Positions 39,469 through 47,390 of a stretch of 64,000 nucleotides of DNA are shown one piece after another. The notes under the pieces are model-generated. The model saw nothing but the letters and a program-made list of their open reading frames with translations, was not told the origin of the DNA and ran no database searches. Source of the DNA: Corynebacterium resistens DSM 45100. GTDB lineage: Bacteria; Actinomycetota; Actinomycetes; Mycobacteriales; Mycobacteriaceae. The first letter of the stretch is position 1; each line of letters opens with the position of its first letter. The translations under genes and the position numbers were made by a program. The stretch spans positions 2,294,001 through 2,358,000 of the forward strand of contig NC_015673.1 in the NCBI RefSeq assembly GCF_000177535.2, given 5' to 3'.

Positions 39469-39538
39469 AGCTGAGTCTTCGGTGGGAACTTGCCCAACGA
39501 TGTGGATAAATCCTGTTCTATAAGGAACACTGGTTTGG

Positions 39539-40612
39539 GTGAATACACCGCAGAACCCTTATCCACAGCAGCCTAACCAGGGTCAGGCTGCTCCTACGCA
39601 GAGTTTCCCCGCCGCTTCCCAACCTGGTGGGAGCGGGGGATATGGCGCTAACATGAATCAGCCAGGGTGGGGGCCCAATCCACAGCCAGCCAAGAAGAAG
39701 TCCGGCAAGGGGTGGAAGATTCTTATTGGCATCGTTGTTGTGGTGGCGCTTTTGCTCGTGCTAGCTGAGTTCGGTGTGCGCGCCTTCCTCTCCAACCAGA
39801 TTACTAATGGTGTGAAGGAACAAGCAGCCCAGTCCGATTCTCCACTGGCTAGTGATCCAGAAGTTTCCTTCGGCTCCAGTCCAGTGCTTTTGGGGCTTGC
39901 AACTGGCAAGATCAGCCATTTGAATATGCACATCCCGTCCAGCTTGAACGTCACTTACCCAGATTCGGACAAATCCAAGCCCGACGTTAAGGGCAACCCC
40001 GAAATCCGTATGCAAGCCCGAGACATCAAGGGCACCTCGCAGGAGGACATGCGAATCGGTGACCTCAATATGCAGACTGAAATCCCCACCGAGCTCATGC
40101 TTGCCCAAGCGCAAGAGGGACAAGCCAAGCAGACACCCCAGGGTGGTGGCTTGGAGGGCGCTATTGCAGGTCTAATGACGCTGACCGGTATCAAACCAGA
40201 CCCCGAAGCCGGTGTGCTGAACTTTGAAATCGGCGGCGGGATCGCTTCCCTGGCCATGAAACCGACTGCCAAGGACGGCAAAATGACTATGGACGTTGAA
40301 GGTGGCAAGGTTCTGGGCATGAACATGCCGGAATCTTTCGTGAATTCCATCCGCGATTCACTGACGAAGAACGCCCAGGACGCAATGATCAAGGGCATGG
40401 AAGTGACCGATGTTAAGGTCACGGATCACGGTATGGAGCTGAAGCTGCACGGCACCGATGTCGATATGAATGAACTGGGTAACGCCGGAGCAACCTCAAC
40501 ACAAGGAAAAGGCAATAGTCGAGGAGCTGAAGAGCGCTCTGAGAGGCCGGGGAAACCAGATAGTCCTTATGGTTCCAGTGGCGATGGGTACGGTTCCAGC
40601 CAGGCTGCCTAG
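39539..40612 (+). CDS. LmeA-like phospholipid-binding protein (DUF2993)
   Basis: A 357-residue protein from a GTG at 39539. A Pro/Gln/Asn-rich cytoplasmic N-terminus (1-52) precedes one TM helix (about 59-80) and an exported DUF2993 domain. Mycobacterial LmeA of this family helps mature lipomannan and binds phospholipid. The last 40 residues are Ser/Gly/Pro rich and likely disordered. No catalytic residues can be assigned. Confidence 0.8.
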   Translation: MNTPQNPYPQQPNQGQAAPTQSFPAASQPGGSGGYGANMNQPGWGPNPQPAKKKSGKGWKILIGIVVVVALLLVLAEFGVRAFLSNQITNGVKEQAAQSDSPLASDPEVSFGSSPVLLGLATGKISHLNMHIPSSLNVTYPDSDKSKPDVKGNPEIRMQARDIKGTSQEDMRIGDLNMQTEIPTELMLAQAQEGQAKQTPQGGGLEGAIAGLMTLTGIKPDPEAGVLNFEIGGGIASLAMKPTAKDGKMTMDVEGGKVLGMNMPESFVNSIRDSLTKNAQDAMIKGMEVTDVKVTDHGMELKLHGTDVDMNELGNAGATSTQGKGNSRGAEERSERPGKPDSPYGSSGDGYGSSQAA

Positions 40613-40631
40613 TGCAATAGCGTGGCGCTCA

Positions 40632-40655
40632 GAGCTAGCTCCTCTCAGCTAGCTC
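40632..40655. terminator. Stem-loop terminator between convergent genes
   Basis: GAGCTAGCT (40632-40640) and AGCTAGCTC (40647-40655) form a perfect 9-bp stem with a 6-base loop in the 55-base gap between the LmeA-like gene and deoC. A short T-rich stretch follows on the plus strand. Confidence 0.7.
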
Positions 40656-40667
40656 AGCTTGTTTCAG

Positions 40668-41420
40668 CTATTGCCGTGGCGCGGAATCTAGAATGGCTTG
40701 CGCCCCGGATACTCCCAGCCGCGTCGCCCCCGCACTAATCATCGCCACAGCGGCATCCCAATCGCGGATGCCACCCGAAGCCTTCAGACCAACCAGCCCC
40801 TTCGCCTGCATGACTGCATCGGGCATTCCCAGTGGCGCGTGGCATTTCAGTGACTGCAATTCGTCTGCCATGATGCGCACAGCCTCCACGGTGGCTCCCC
40901 CCGCAGGGTGGAACCCCGTGGAGGTTTTCACATAGTCCGCCCCCGCCTGGACCGCCGCGCGCACCGCTGTGCGCAATTGCTGCTCGGTCAGCACCGCGCT
41001 TTCCAGAATCACCTTCAGCACCACGGGGTGCGGAATGGCCTCGCGCACTGTCATCAGCTCACTCAGCACAGCGTTAGAATCTTCTGCAATGGCAGCGGCC
41101 ACATCTATGACCACATCCACTTCATCTGCTCCGCACTGCACCGCAAGGCGCGCTTCAGCAGCCTTGATCAAGCTGGCATGCTTGCCACTCGGAAACCCCG
41201 CCACGGTAGCCACACGAAGGGAATCAATTCCAACATCGGAATCCCCACGCCCCGCGATTGGCAGCATGGACGGGGACACACAGATAGCTTTACAGTTCAG
41301 GCGCTGGGCGTCGGAAATAAGAGAAGCGACATCCTGGCGGGTCGCTTCCGGCTTCAGCAACGTGTAGTCCATCAGCCCGGCGACAAATTCCGGGATCAGC
41401 TGCGATTGATCGATCACCAC
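40668..41420 (-). CDS. deoC: Deoxyribose-phosphate aldolase
   Basis: A 250-residue TIM-barrel aldolase that cleaves deoxyribose-5-phosphate to glyceraldehyde-3-phosphate and acetaldehyde. The Schiff-base Lys is in [10 protein letters not shown], and VDVVIDVAA and VLKVILES are conserved strands. Other family marks are LKASGGIRD and [10 protein letters not shown]. It starts with GTG at 41420 and overlaps the DUF2516 gene by 7 bases. Confidence 0.94.
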   Translation of the reverse strand: MVIDQSQLIPEFVAGLMDYTLLKPEATRQDVASLISDAQRLNCKAICVSPSMLPIAGRGDSDVGIDSLRVATVAGFPSGKHASLIKAAEARLAVQCGADEVDVVIDVAAAIAEDSNAVLSELMTVREAIPHPVVLKVILESAVLTEQQLRTAVRAAVQAGADYVKTSTGFHPAGGATVEAVRIMADELQSLKCHAPLGMPDAVMQAKGLVGLKASGGIRDWDAAVAMISAGATRLGVSGAQAILDSAPRQ

Positions 41421-41734
41421 GAACCACCGGCATTACCCAGAGCATCGTTGATACCGGGGCGGACATCTTGCCAATAGATACCAACGATCACAGCAGAGAT
41501 AATCCACAGCATCTCGAGGTGAATGAAAAGCGATAGCGCAGCGAGCCCCGCTGCCCCGCCCGTCAACAACATCCAATTCGACTTTTCCCGATCGATCACA
41601 GTGAATGCATCATCTCGCGTCAAGGACGCAGTGACCAAGGCAGCAATTGCCAAAACCAAGATCGCGACCACAATGGCCATTTGTATAAAGTACAGTCCAT
41701 ATCCGAGAGTGCTAATCACTGGCATGCCCGTCAT
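41414..41734 (-). CDS. DUF2516 family membrane protein
   Basis: A 106-residue protein with three TM helices (about 10-35, 52-70 and 72-88) and a short loop with a DREKSNW motif. It overlaps the genes on both sides (7 bases with deoC, 4 with the DUF445 gene), so all three are probably translated together. Function unknown. Confidence 0.85.
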   Translation of the reverse strand: MTGMPVISTLGYGLYFIQMAIVVAILVLAIAALVTASLTRDDAFTVIDREKSNWMLLTGGAAGLAALSLFIHLEMLWIISAVIVGIYWQDVRPGINDALGNAGGSW

Positions 41735-43059
41735 GATACCGCGAAGATCAGCTCAGTTAGTGTGTAAATCGCGAGTCCCGCCAAGGCTCCCACAACAGTG
41801 CCGTTCACGCGAATAAACTGCAGGTCCTTTCCAACCATCAATTCAATGCGATCGGAGGCCTCCTCCGCATCCCATCGTTCCACCGTCTCACCGATAACGC
41901 CGGTAACTTTATCCACGTGGTTTTCTGCAACATAGCTCGCCACACGCACGATTCCATCTTCAAGGCGAGCTGCCCACTCCGGATCATCGCGAAGCTTGTA
42001 GGCAGCATCGCGCAGCCATTCTGCGATCTTCACCCGCAGAATGGACGTCTCATCGCGCGCCATGTCAGTTAGCGTTTGTCGCGTGCCTTCCCACAGTTTG
42101 CCGGGGAGCGCTTGCACCGGTCCGGATGTCATGACATCTGCCTTGAAGTTCTCCACCCGATCGATCATCTTTTCGTCGTGCTGCAGGTCGTAGGCCAGCT
42201 TCGCGATGAACTTCCGCAGCTCGCGGCGGGCATCATGATCCGGGTTATGCCGCACGTCATGCGTGAAAGCAATCAGCTCTGTGTACACCTTGGAACCCAC
42301 GAGGTCGCGGATAAACCGCGGCGCCCACGTCGGTGTGCGTTCATCAATCAAACGCACCACGAAGTCTTCACTAGTGCGTGCTTTATCGTCCATCCACACC
42401 ACGATCGCGTCCACGACTGGTTCGGTGCGTCCCTCTTCAATGAGCTGTTCGAGTCCCCGTCCCAGAGGTGGCCCCCACATGGGCTCGTTGAGCTTATCCA
42501 CCACGAGTGCGCGCAGAACTTGCTCTGCCATGGCGGGATCAATATCGTTCACTGCTCGTTCCACGACGTGACAGATCTGCTCGCTAGCGCGCTCGGCATT
42601 GTTACCAGTTAACAGCTGATCGCTAATGAGCTTGGGGATTTTGGCCTTACGCAGCTGCTCCGTGATGGCCGGGGCATTGAAGAAGTTCTCTCCAACGAAT
42701 TCGCTGAGTTGGTGCCCGACCTGATCCTTCTTCCGCTTGATGATCGCGGTGTGGGGGATCGGAATCCCCAGTGGATGCCGGAACAGTGCAGTCACTGCGA
42801 ACCAGTCTGCGAGTGCACCGACCATGCCAGCCTCGGAGGCCGCCCTCACGTAGCCTATCCATGCCCCCGGATTGCCTTGGTATTCCAGCCAGCGCATGAT
42901 CACATAGATCGCGGTCGCCAACACCAGCAAACCCGTCGCGATTGCTTTGTGTTTGCGCAGATCCGCACGCCTTTGTGCTTCAGCCTCGGGGCTCGGCCCA
43001 GGCATTGGCAGCATGTTCTTTTGGTTCGACGCCACGCGGTGGCCATCTTCGTTCACCAT
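41731..43059 (-). CDS. DUF445 family membrane protein
   Basis: 442 residues from the ATG at 43059. A cytoplasmic N-terminus leads to one or two TM helices (about 40-85), with the family signature GMVGALADWFAVTALFRHP (81-99). A long amphipathic helical region follows, and a last TM helix (VNGTVVGALAGLAIYTL) lies near the C-terminus. Known relatives include YjiN and YheB. Function is not known. A frame back to 43185 enters an inverted repeat and is not used. Confidence 0.88.
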   Translation of the reverse strand: MVNEDGHRVASNQKNMLPMPGPSPEAEAQRRADLRKHKAIATGLLVLATAIYVIMRWLEYQGNPGAWIGYVRAASEAGMVGALADWFAVTALFRHPLGIPIPHTAIIKRKKDQVGHQLSEFVGENFFNAPAITEQLRKAKIPKLISDQLLTGNNAERASEQICHVVERAVNDIDPAMAEQVLRALVVDKLNEPMWGPPLGRGLEQLIEEGRTEPVVDAIVVWMDDKARTSEDFVVRLIDERTPTWAPRFIRDLVGSKVYTELIAFTHDVRHNPDHDARRELRKFIAKLAYDLQHDEKMIDRVENFKADVMTSGPVQALPGKLWEGTRQTLTDMARDETSILRVKIAEWLRDAAYKLRDDPEWAARLEDGIVRVASYVAENHVDKVTGVIGETVERWDAEEASDRIELMVGKDLQFIRVNGTVVGALAGLAIYTLTELIFAVS

Positions 43060-43130
43060 AGTCACCCACCTTATTATTCCATCGCGGGGCACATCATCGA
43101 TAGCCAACCGAAAAGCTAATAGCCATGCGA

Positions 43131-43193
43131 AAGGCACCGTGCACCCCACGTGCGCGCAAAAGATTGGGCGACGCACGGAGGGCACGGTGCCTT
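43131..43193 (-). terminator. Long stem-loop after the sdh operon
   Basis: AAGGCACCGTGC (43131-43142) and GCACGGTGCCTT (43182-43193) are exact 12-base reverse complements. A nested CGTGCG/CGCACG stem lies inside. Read on the minus strand the stem is followed by TCGCATGGC and later TTTTCGG. It lies 64 bases past the stop of the small membrane gene that ends the sdh run and before the DUF445 start. Confidence 0.6.
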
Positions 43194-43256
43194 CGTGGAG
43201 GTGCCAGTTTTTAGCCTTGGCGAGGCCTTGGCGGTGCGTTGCGCACCGTCAGGTTC

Positions 43257-43577
43257 CTAGTGAATGCGGCCAGTACGCTTCACGTATTCGCGGTAGTTCT
43301 TGCGCCCCAGGTGGACCAAGAAGAAGCCGCCGAACATAAAGAACGCAGCGAGAATCGCAGCGCCAATGGTGAGCGTGCTGGCGTTTTCCTGCACACCGTT
43401 GACCATGTTGGCGAGACCGAACATTAGGGCGCCAAGGAAGGCCAGCGAGGCTAGGATGAAGCCCATACCAACCCATGTTGCAGTGCGATGCAGGGAGGAG
43501 TGAGGGGCTTCGAAGCTCACGGGGACGTAATCGTCCGCGTAGTACTTCTCCATGTGGAGCTCGGAAGGGAGAGACAT
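43257..43577 (-). CDS. Small two-TM protein downstream of sdhB
   Basis: A 106-residue protein with two hydrophobic helices (about 35-58 and 68-90), an acidic N-terminus and a basic C-terminus. It follows sdhB by 46 bases, as a membrane protein does in other corynebacteria as I recall. It has no heme or quinone motif that I can recognise. It may assist the succinate dehydrogenase or just be co-expressed. Confidence 0.8.
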   Translation of the reverse strand: MSLPSELHMEKYYADDYVPVSFEAPHSSLHRTATWVGMGFILASLAFLGALMFGLANMVNGVQENASTLTIGAAILAAFFMFGGFFLVHLGRKNYREYVKRTGRIH

Positions 43578-43623
43578 CGTCTGTTCCTACTTTCCTTCAG
43601 AATTAGTTATGTCAATGACCAGC

Positions 43624-44373
43624 TTAGTCGTCCTTGCCACGGAAGGAAGCACGCGCGCGCTCCTTGGTAACCGCGGACACAGCAGTCAGGGGAATGCCGG
43701 CAGGGCAGACATCGGCGCACTCACCGAACAGGGAGCAGTGGCCGAAGTTGGTCTCGAGCTCGTCAACCATCTTGCGAGCACGGCGACCACGTTCCTGACG
43801 ACCCATTGGGGACAGGGTGAGGTGAACCAGCTTGGCGCCAGTAAACAGGTGCGCTGCACCGTTGGGGCACGCAGCCACGCACGCACCACAGCCGATGCAG
43901 GCAGCGTGATCGAGGGCCTTTTCGGCGTCGGAGTGATTTACCGCCAAGGAGTCAGCATCCGGTGCGGTGCCGGCCATGACGGAGACGAAGCCACCCTTTT
44001 CCATGACGCGGTCCAGAGCGGAGCGGTCCACAACCATGTCCTTGATGACTGGGTATGCAGCAGAACGCAGTGGCTCCAGCTTTAGGGTATCGCCGTCGTT
44101 GAAGGAGAACAGACGCTGCTGACATGCAGGCTTGTTCTTGTCTGGGCCGTGTGGGCGCCCGTTAACCAGCAGGCCACAGGTACCACAGATGCCTTCGCGG
44201 CAGTCAGAGGCGAATGCGAATGGTTCCTTGCCTGCCTCGACGTAGGAGTTGTTGACGTGGTCGAGCAGCTCCAAGATGGACATTTGCTCTACGGCGTCGT
44301 CGACATCGACAGACTCGAAGTGGCCTTCGGCACTCGGGCCCGCCTGACGCCAGATTTCAAGATGGAGTTTCAT
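43624..44373 (-). CDS. sdhB: Succinate dehydrogenase iron-sulfur subunit
   Basis: A 249-residue subunit carrying the electron path from FAD to quinone. CREGICGTCG plus a later Cys (KNKPAC) bind 2Fe-2S; CIGCGACVAACPN and CSLFGECADVCP bind the other clusters. Start and sdhA stop overlap by one base. This is the type with a five-helix cytochrome b, as in C. glutamicum. Confidence 0.95.
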   Translation of the reverse strand: MKLHLEIWRQAGPSAEGHFESVDVDDAVEQMSILELLDHVNNSYVEAGKEPFAFASDCREGICGTCGLLVNGRPHGPDKNKPACQQRLFSFNDGDTLKLEPLRSAAYPVIKDMVVDRSALDRVMEKGGFVSVMAGTAPDADSLAVNHSDAEKALDHAACIGCGACVAACPNGAAHLFTGAKLVHLTLSPMGRQERGRRARKMVDELETNFGHCSLFGECADVCPAGIPLTAVSAVTKERARASFRGKDD

Positions 44374-46406
44374 TACTTGTAATTCCTTGTCATCAGCGGG
44401 ATACGGTCGAAGAACAGTGGCTCAGAGTGGCGAATGAACTTATTCTCGCCATCTGGCTGCCATGCGGAGACGAAGCACCAGTTGTCATCGTCACGCTCGG
44501 CCTCGCCGTCCTCGGACAGGTGGTCGTCACGGTAGTGGGCACCACAGGACTCATCGCGGTCGAGGGCATCCACGCACATGAGCTCGCCCAGATCCAGGTA
44601 GTCAGCCACGCGGGTGGCGTACTCGAGGGTCTGGTTCATCTCGCCGGAGTTGCCTGGGATGTGAACGTTTGCCCAGAAATCGGCACGCAGCTTGCGGATG
44701 TCCTCGATGCCCTTCTTCATGTCCTCGACGTTGCGGGAAACGCCACAGGAGAAGTACAGGATTTCGCCCAGCTTGCGGTGGTAGTACTCCGGACCATGTG
44801 GATCCGAACCGTTGATGTTCATGATGCGATCGATGCGGCCCTTAGCGCGATCCAATGCTGCCTTGGCCGCTGGGGACTCCGCATCCGGCACTGGGCTACC
44901 CAACAGTGGAGCCAGGTAGTTCGGAATCGTGAATGGCAGGGTGAACCAGCCTTCCACGGAGGACGACAACAGGGAGTTCGCACCTAGGCGGTTTGCGCCG
45001 TGGTACATCCAAGAAGCCTCGCCAGAGCAGAAGAGGCCCTCAATCGAAGTCATCTCGTTGAAGTCGGCCCACAGGCCACCCATGGTGTAGTGGCAGGTAG
45101 GGGCAATACGCATCGGGGTCTCGTATGCGGACTCACCGATAGCCTCTTCGTACATCTGGATCAGGTTAGAGTAGCGCTCGCGAATCGTGTCCTTACCAAG
45201 GCGCTGGATTGCATCGCCGAGATCCAGGTACACGGAGTTCTTCATTGGGCCTACACCGTAGCCAGCGTTGATCTGCTGAGCATTTGCGCGGGAGGCGATA
45301 TCGCGAGGAACCAGGTTGCCGAAAGCCGGGTAACGACGCTCGAGGAAGTAATCGCGCTCATCCTCTGGAATGTCGTTTGGCTTACGGTCATCGCCCTTCT
45401 TCTTCGGAGTCCAGATTCGACCATCGTTACGGAGGGATTCCGACATGAGGATGGTCTTGGACTGCCAGGTGGAGTTCACTGGCAGGCCGGTTGGGTGGAA
45501 CTGCACGAAGGATGGGTTGGCAAGGTAAGCACCGAGTTCGTACGCGCGCATGATGGCGGAGGCGTTGGAGTTCTTCGCCAACGTGGACATGTGGTAGACG
45601 TTGCCGTAACCACCGGTGGCCAGCACTGTTGCGTGGCCAGTGTGAGCGGTCAGCTCGCCGGTGATGAGGTTACGCATGATGACGCCCTCACACTTGTTGT
45701 TCTCAACAATGAGATCAACGAGGTCGCTGTGGGTGAAGATCTCTACGTGGCCCGCACCAATCTGGCGGTACAGAGCAGAGGTGGTAGCCAGCTGCAGCTG
45801 CTGACCTGTTTGACCACGGGTGTAGTAGGTACGAGAAACCTGAACACCACCGAAAGAACGCGTAGCTAGGGTGCCGCCGTACTCACGGGAGAACGGAGCG
45901 CCAATAGCGTTCATGTGGTCGATGACCTTCGGAGACTCCATGGCCAAACGCCAGCAGTCGTTCTCGCGGCAGCGGTAGTCGCCACCCTTCACCGTGTCCT
46001 TGGTGTGCAAGTAGGTGGAGTCATTATCCAGCTTCTTGCCACGGGAGGAGTTCACGCCACCCTGAGCGGCGATGGAGTGCGCACGACGTGGAGAGTCGTG
46101 GTAGGTGAACACCTTAACGTCGTAGCCAAGCTCGCCCAGCGCAGCAGCTGCAGCTCCGCCAGCCAAACCTGTACCAACAATCAAAATGCGGAACTTGGAG
46201 CGGTTCAGCGGGGAAACCATGCCGAAGTGCTCCTTGGCGTACTGCCACTGCTTGTCCTGGCTGACAGCGTGTGGCGCATTGTCCTTGAGCACCTTGCCCA
46301 GTGTGACGCCGGGTACGGAAGATTCCGGAGCAGTGAACGCCGCAACTGCCTCGTCGTAGTTGAAGTCCGCGGTCTGATTGTGCGGGTGATTAATTACTTC
46401 ACTCAT
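44373..46406 (-). CDS. sdhA: Succinate dehydrogenase flavoprotein subunit
   Basis: A 677-residue flavoprotein. The FAD-binding GTGLAGGAAAAALGELGY is near residue 55; AHSIAAQGGVNSS carries the covalent-FAD His, and the substrate site and catalytic Arg regions follow. It oxidises succinate to fumarate with sdhB and sdhC. It sits in order sdhC, sdhA, sdhB, with 32 bases after the sdhC stop. Confidence 0.96.
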   Translation of the reverse strand: MSEVINHPHNQTADFNYDEAVAAFTAPESSVPGVTLGKVLKDNAPHAVSQDKQWQYAKEHFGMVSPLNRSKFRILIVGTGLAGGAAAAALGELGYDVKVFTYHDSPRRAHSIAAQGGVNSSRGKKLDNDSTYLHTKDTVKGGDYRCRENDCWRLAMESPKVIDHMNAIGAPFSREYGGTLATRSFGGVQVSRTYYTRGQTGQQLQLATTSALYRQIGAGHVEIFTHSDLVDLIVENNKCEGVIMRNLITGELTAHTGHATVLATGGYGNVYHMSTLAKNSNASAIMRAYELGAYLANPSFVQFHPTGLPVNSTWQSKTILMSESLRNDGRIWTPKKKGDDRKPNDIPEDERDYFLERRYPAFGNLVPRDIASRANAQQINAGYGVGPMKNSVYLDLGDAIQRLGKDTIRERYSNLIQMYEEAIGESAYETPMRIAPTCHYTMGGLWADFNEMTSIEGLFCSGEASWMYHGANRLGANSLLSSSVEGWFTLPFTIPNYLAPLLGSPVPDAESPAAKAALDRAKGRIDRIMNINGSDPHGPEYYHRKLGEILYFSCGVSRNVEDMKKGIEDIRKLRADFWANVHIPGNSGEMNQTLEYATRVADYLDLGELMCVDALDRDESCGAHYRDDHLSEDGEAERDDDNWCFVSAWQPDGENKFIRHSEPLFFDRIPLMTRNYK

Positions 46407-46438
46407 GAAAGTTTCTTCTCCTTACAGACTCGCGCTAG

Positions 46439-47227
46439 TTAGTGCCCGGCCATGGGGACGAACGGAGCCTGATCAACCAAACCGAACATGACCGCCAGTG
46501 GGATGGAAATATTGCCGATCATCACGATGGCGGGCAGCAGGTAGGAAACCCACAGCATGACTTGGCGCCAGCGGTGGCCGGTGATACCCAAGTCGGAAGA
46601 TGCAGTCCAGATACCGTGCGACAGGTGCAGGAACAAGATCACCATTGCCAGAATGTAGAAGATGGCAACTACTGGGCGATCAAAGGATGCAACCAGGTTC
46701 TGGTAGGCCGCGTGCGAACCATCTACAGCTCCCTGGAAATCGCCGGACGCAGCAGGCTTAACACCCAAGGTCAGGTCGAGAATATGGAAGACGATGAAGA
46801 GCAGCAGAACCAAGCCAGTCACCGGCATGGAACGCGCGGTGAAAGTGTTAAAGCTGCCAACCATGTTCTTGCGCTTGAAACGGCCGCGCGATTGGTGAGA
46901 ACGAGCAGTCAGCGCAAGTGCGAACCACACGTGCAGCACCAAGCAAACCAGCAGAACAATACGTGCAATCCACAGGAACAGTTCGTGTGGTAGCAGTGGG
47001 TGACCGAATTCACGGAGGAAGTCGGCGTAAGTATTAAAGGATTCGGCCCCCATGTAAACCTTTAGGTTTCCGAGCATGTGGACCAAGACGAAGAGAGCGA
47101 AGACAATGCCAGTCACGGCCATCGTCAGCTTCATCGCCCAAGTAGAGACCCCTGCTTTCTCGCGCAGAGGCTTCGTCGTTATCTTGCCGTGGACGATTGC
47201 GTCCCGGTCGTCATATTTAACAGTCAT
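46439..47227 (-). CDS. sdhC: Succinate dehydrogenase cytochrome b subunit
   Basis: 262 residues from the ATG at 47227. Five TM helices with His residues (HMLGN, HVWFAL, HILDL, HLSHG) suit a di-heme anchor that reduces menaquinone. There is no sdhD, as expected for this class. Upstream is a CCCCC-GTTAT-GGGGG stem (47308-47322) with RamA-like C/G runs, so regulation by RamA is plausible but inferred. Confidence 0.92.
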   Translation of the reverse strand: MTVKYDDRDAIVHGKITTKPLREKAGVSTWAMKLTMAVTGIVFALFVLVHMLGNLKVYMGAESFNTYADFLREFGHPLLPHELFLWIARIVLLVCLVLHVWFALALTARSHQSRGRFKRKNMVGSFNTFTARSMPVTGLVLLLFIVFHILDLTLGVKPAASGDFQGAVDGSHAAYQNLVASFDRPVVAIFYILAMVILFLHLSHGIWTASSDLGITGHRWRQVMLWVSYLLPAIVMIGNISIPLAVMFGLVDQAPFVPMAGH

Positions 47228-47390
47228 GGCACCTCCAGTGTCATGAATACTGTAAATCTCTACCCCCCTCAACGACTACTTTGCGGTAATCCACAGGCTC
47301 CCATTCCCCCGTTATGGGGGCAGGTTAAAGCGATCCGGAACTTTTTAGCTCGACACAGCCGTTAAAGACACCTGTCGATTCAGCCCCTGC

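Noticed and set aside
45000..45869. 289-codon open frame antisense to sdhA
   Set aside because: A shadow of the biased sdhA codons; no start signal or family motif.
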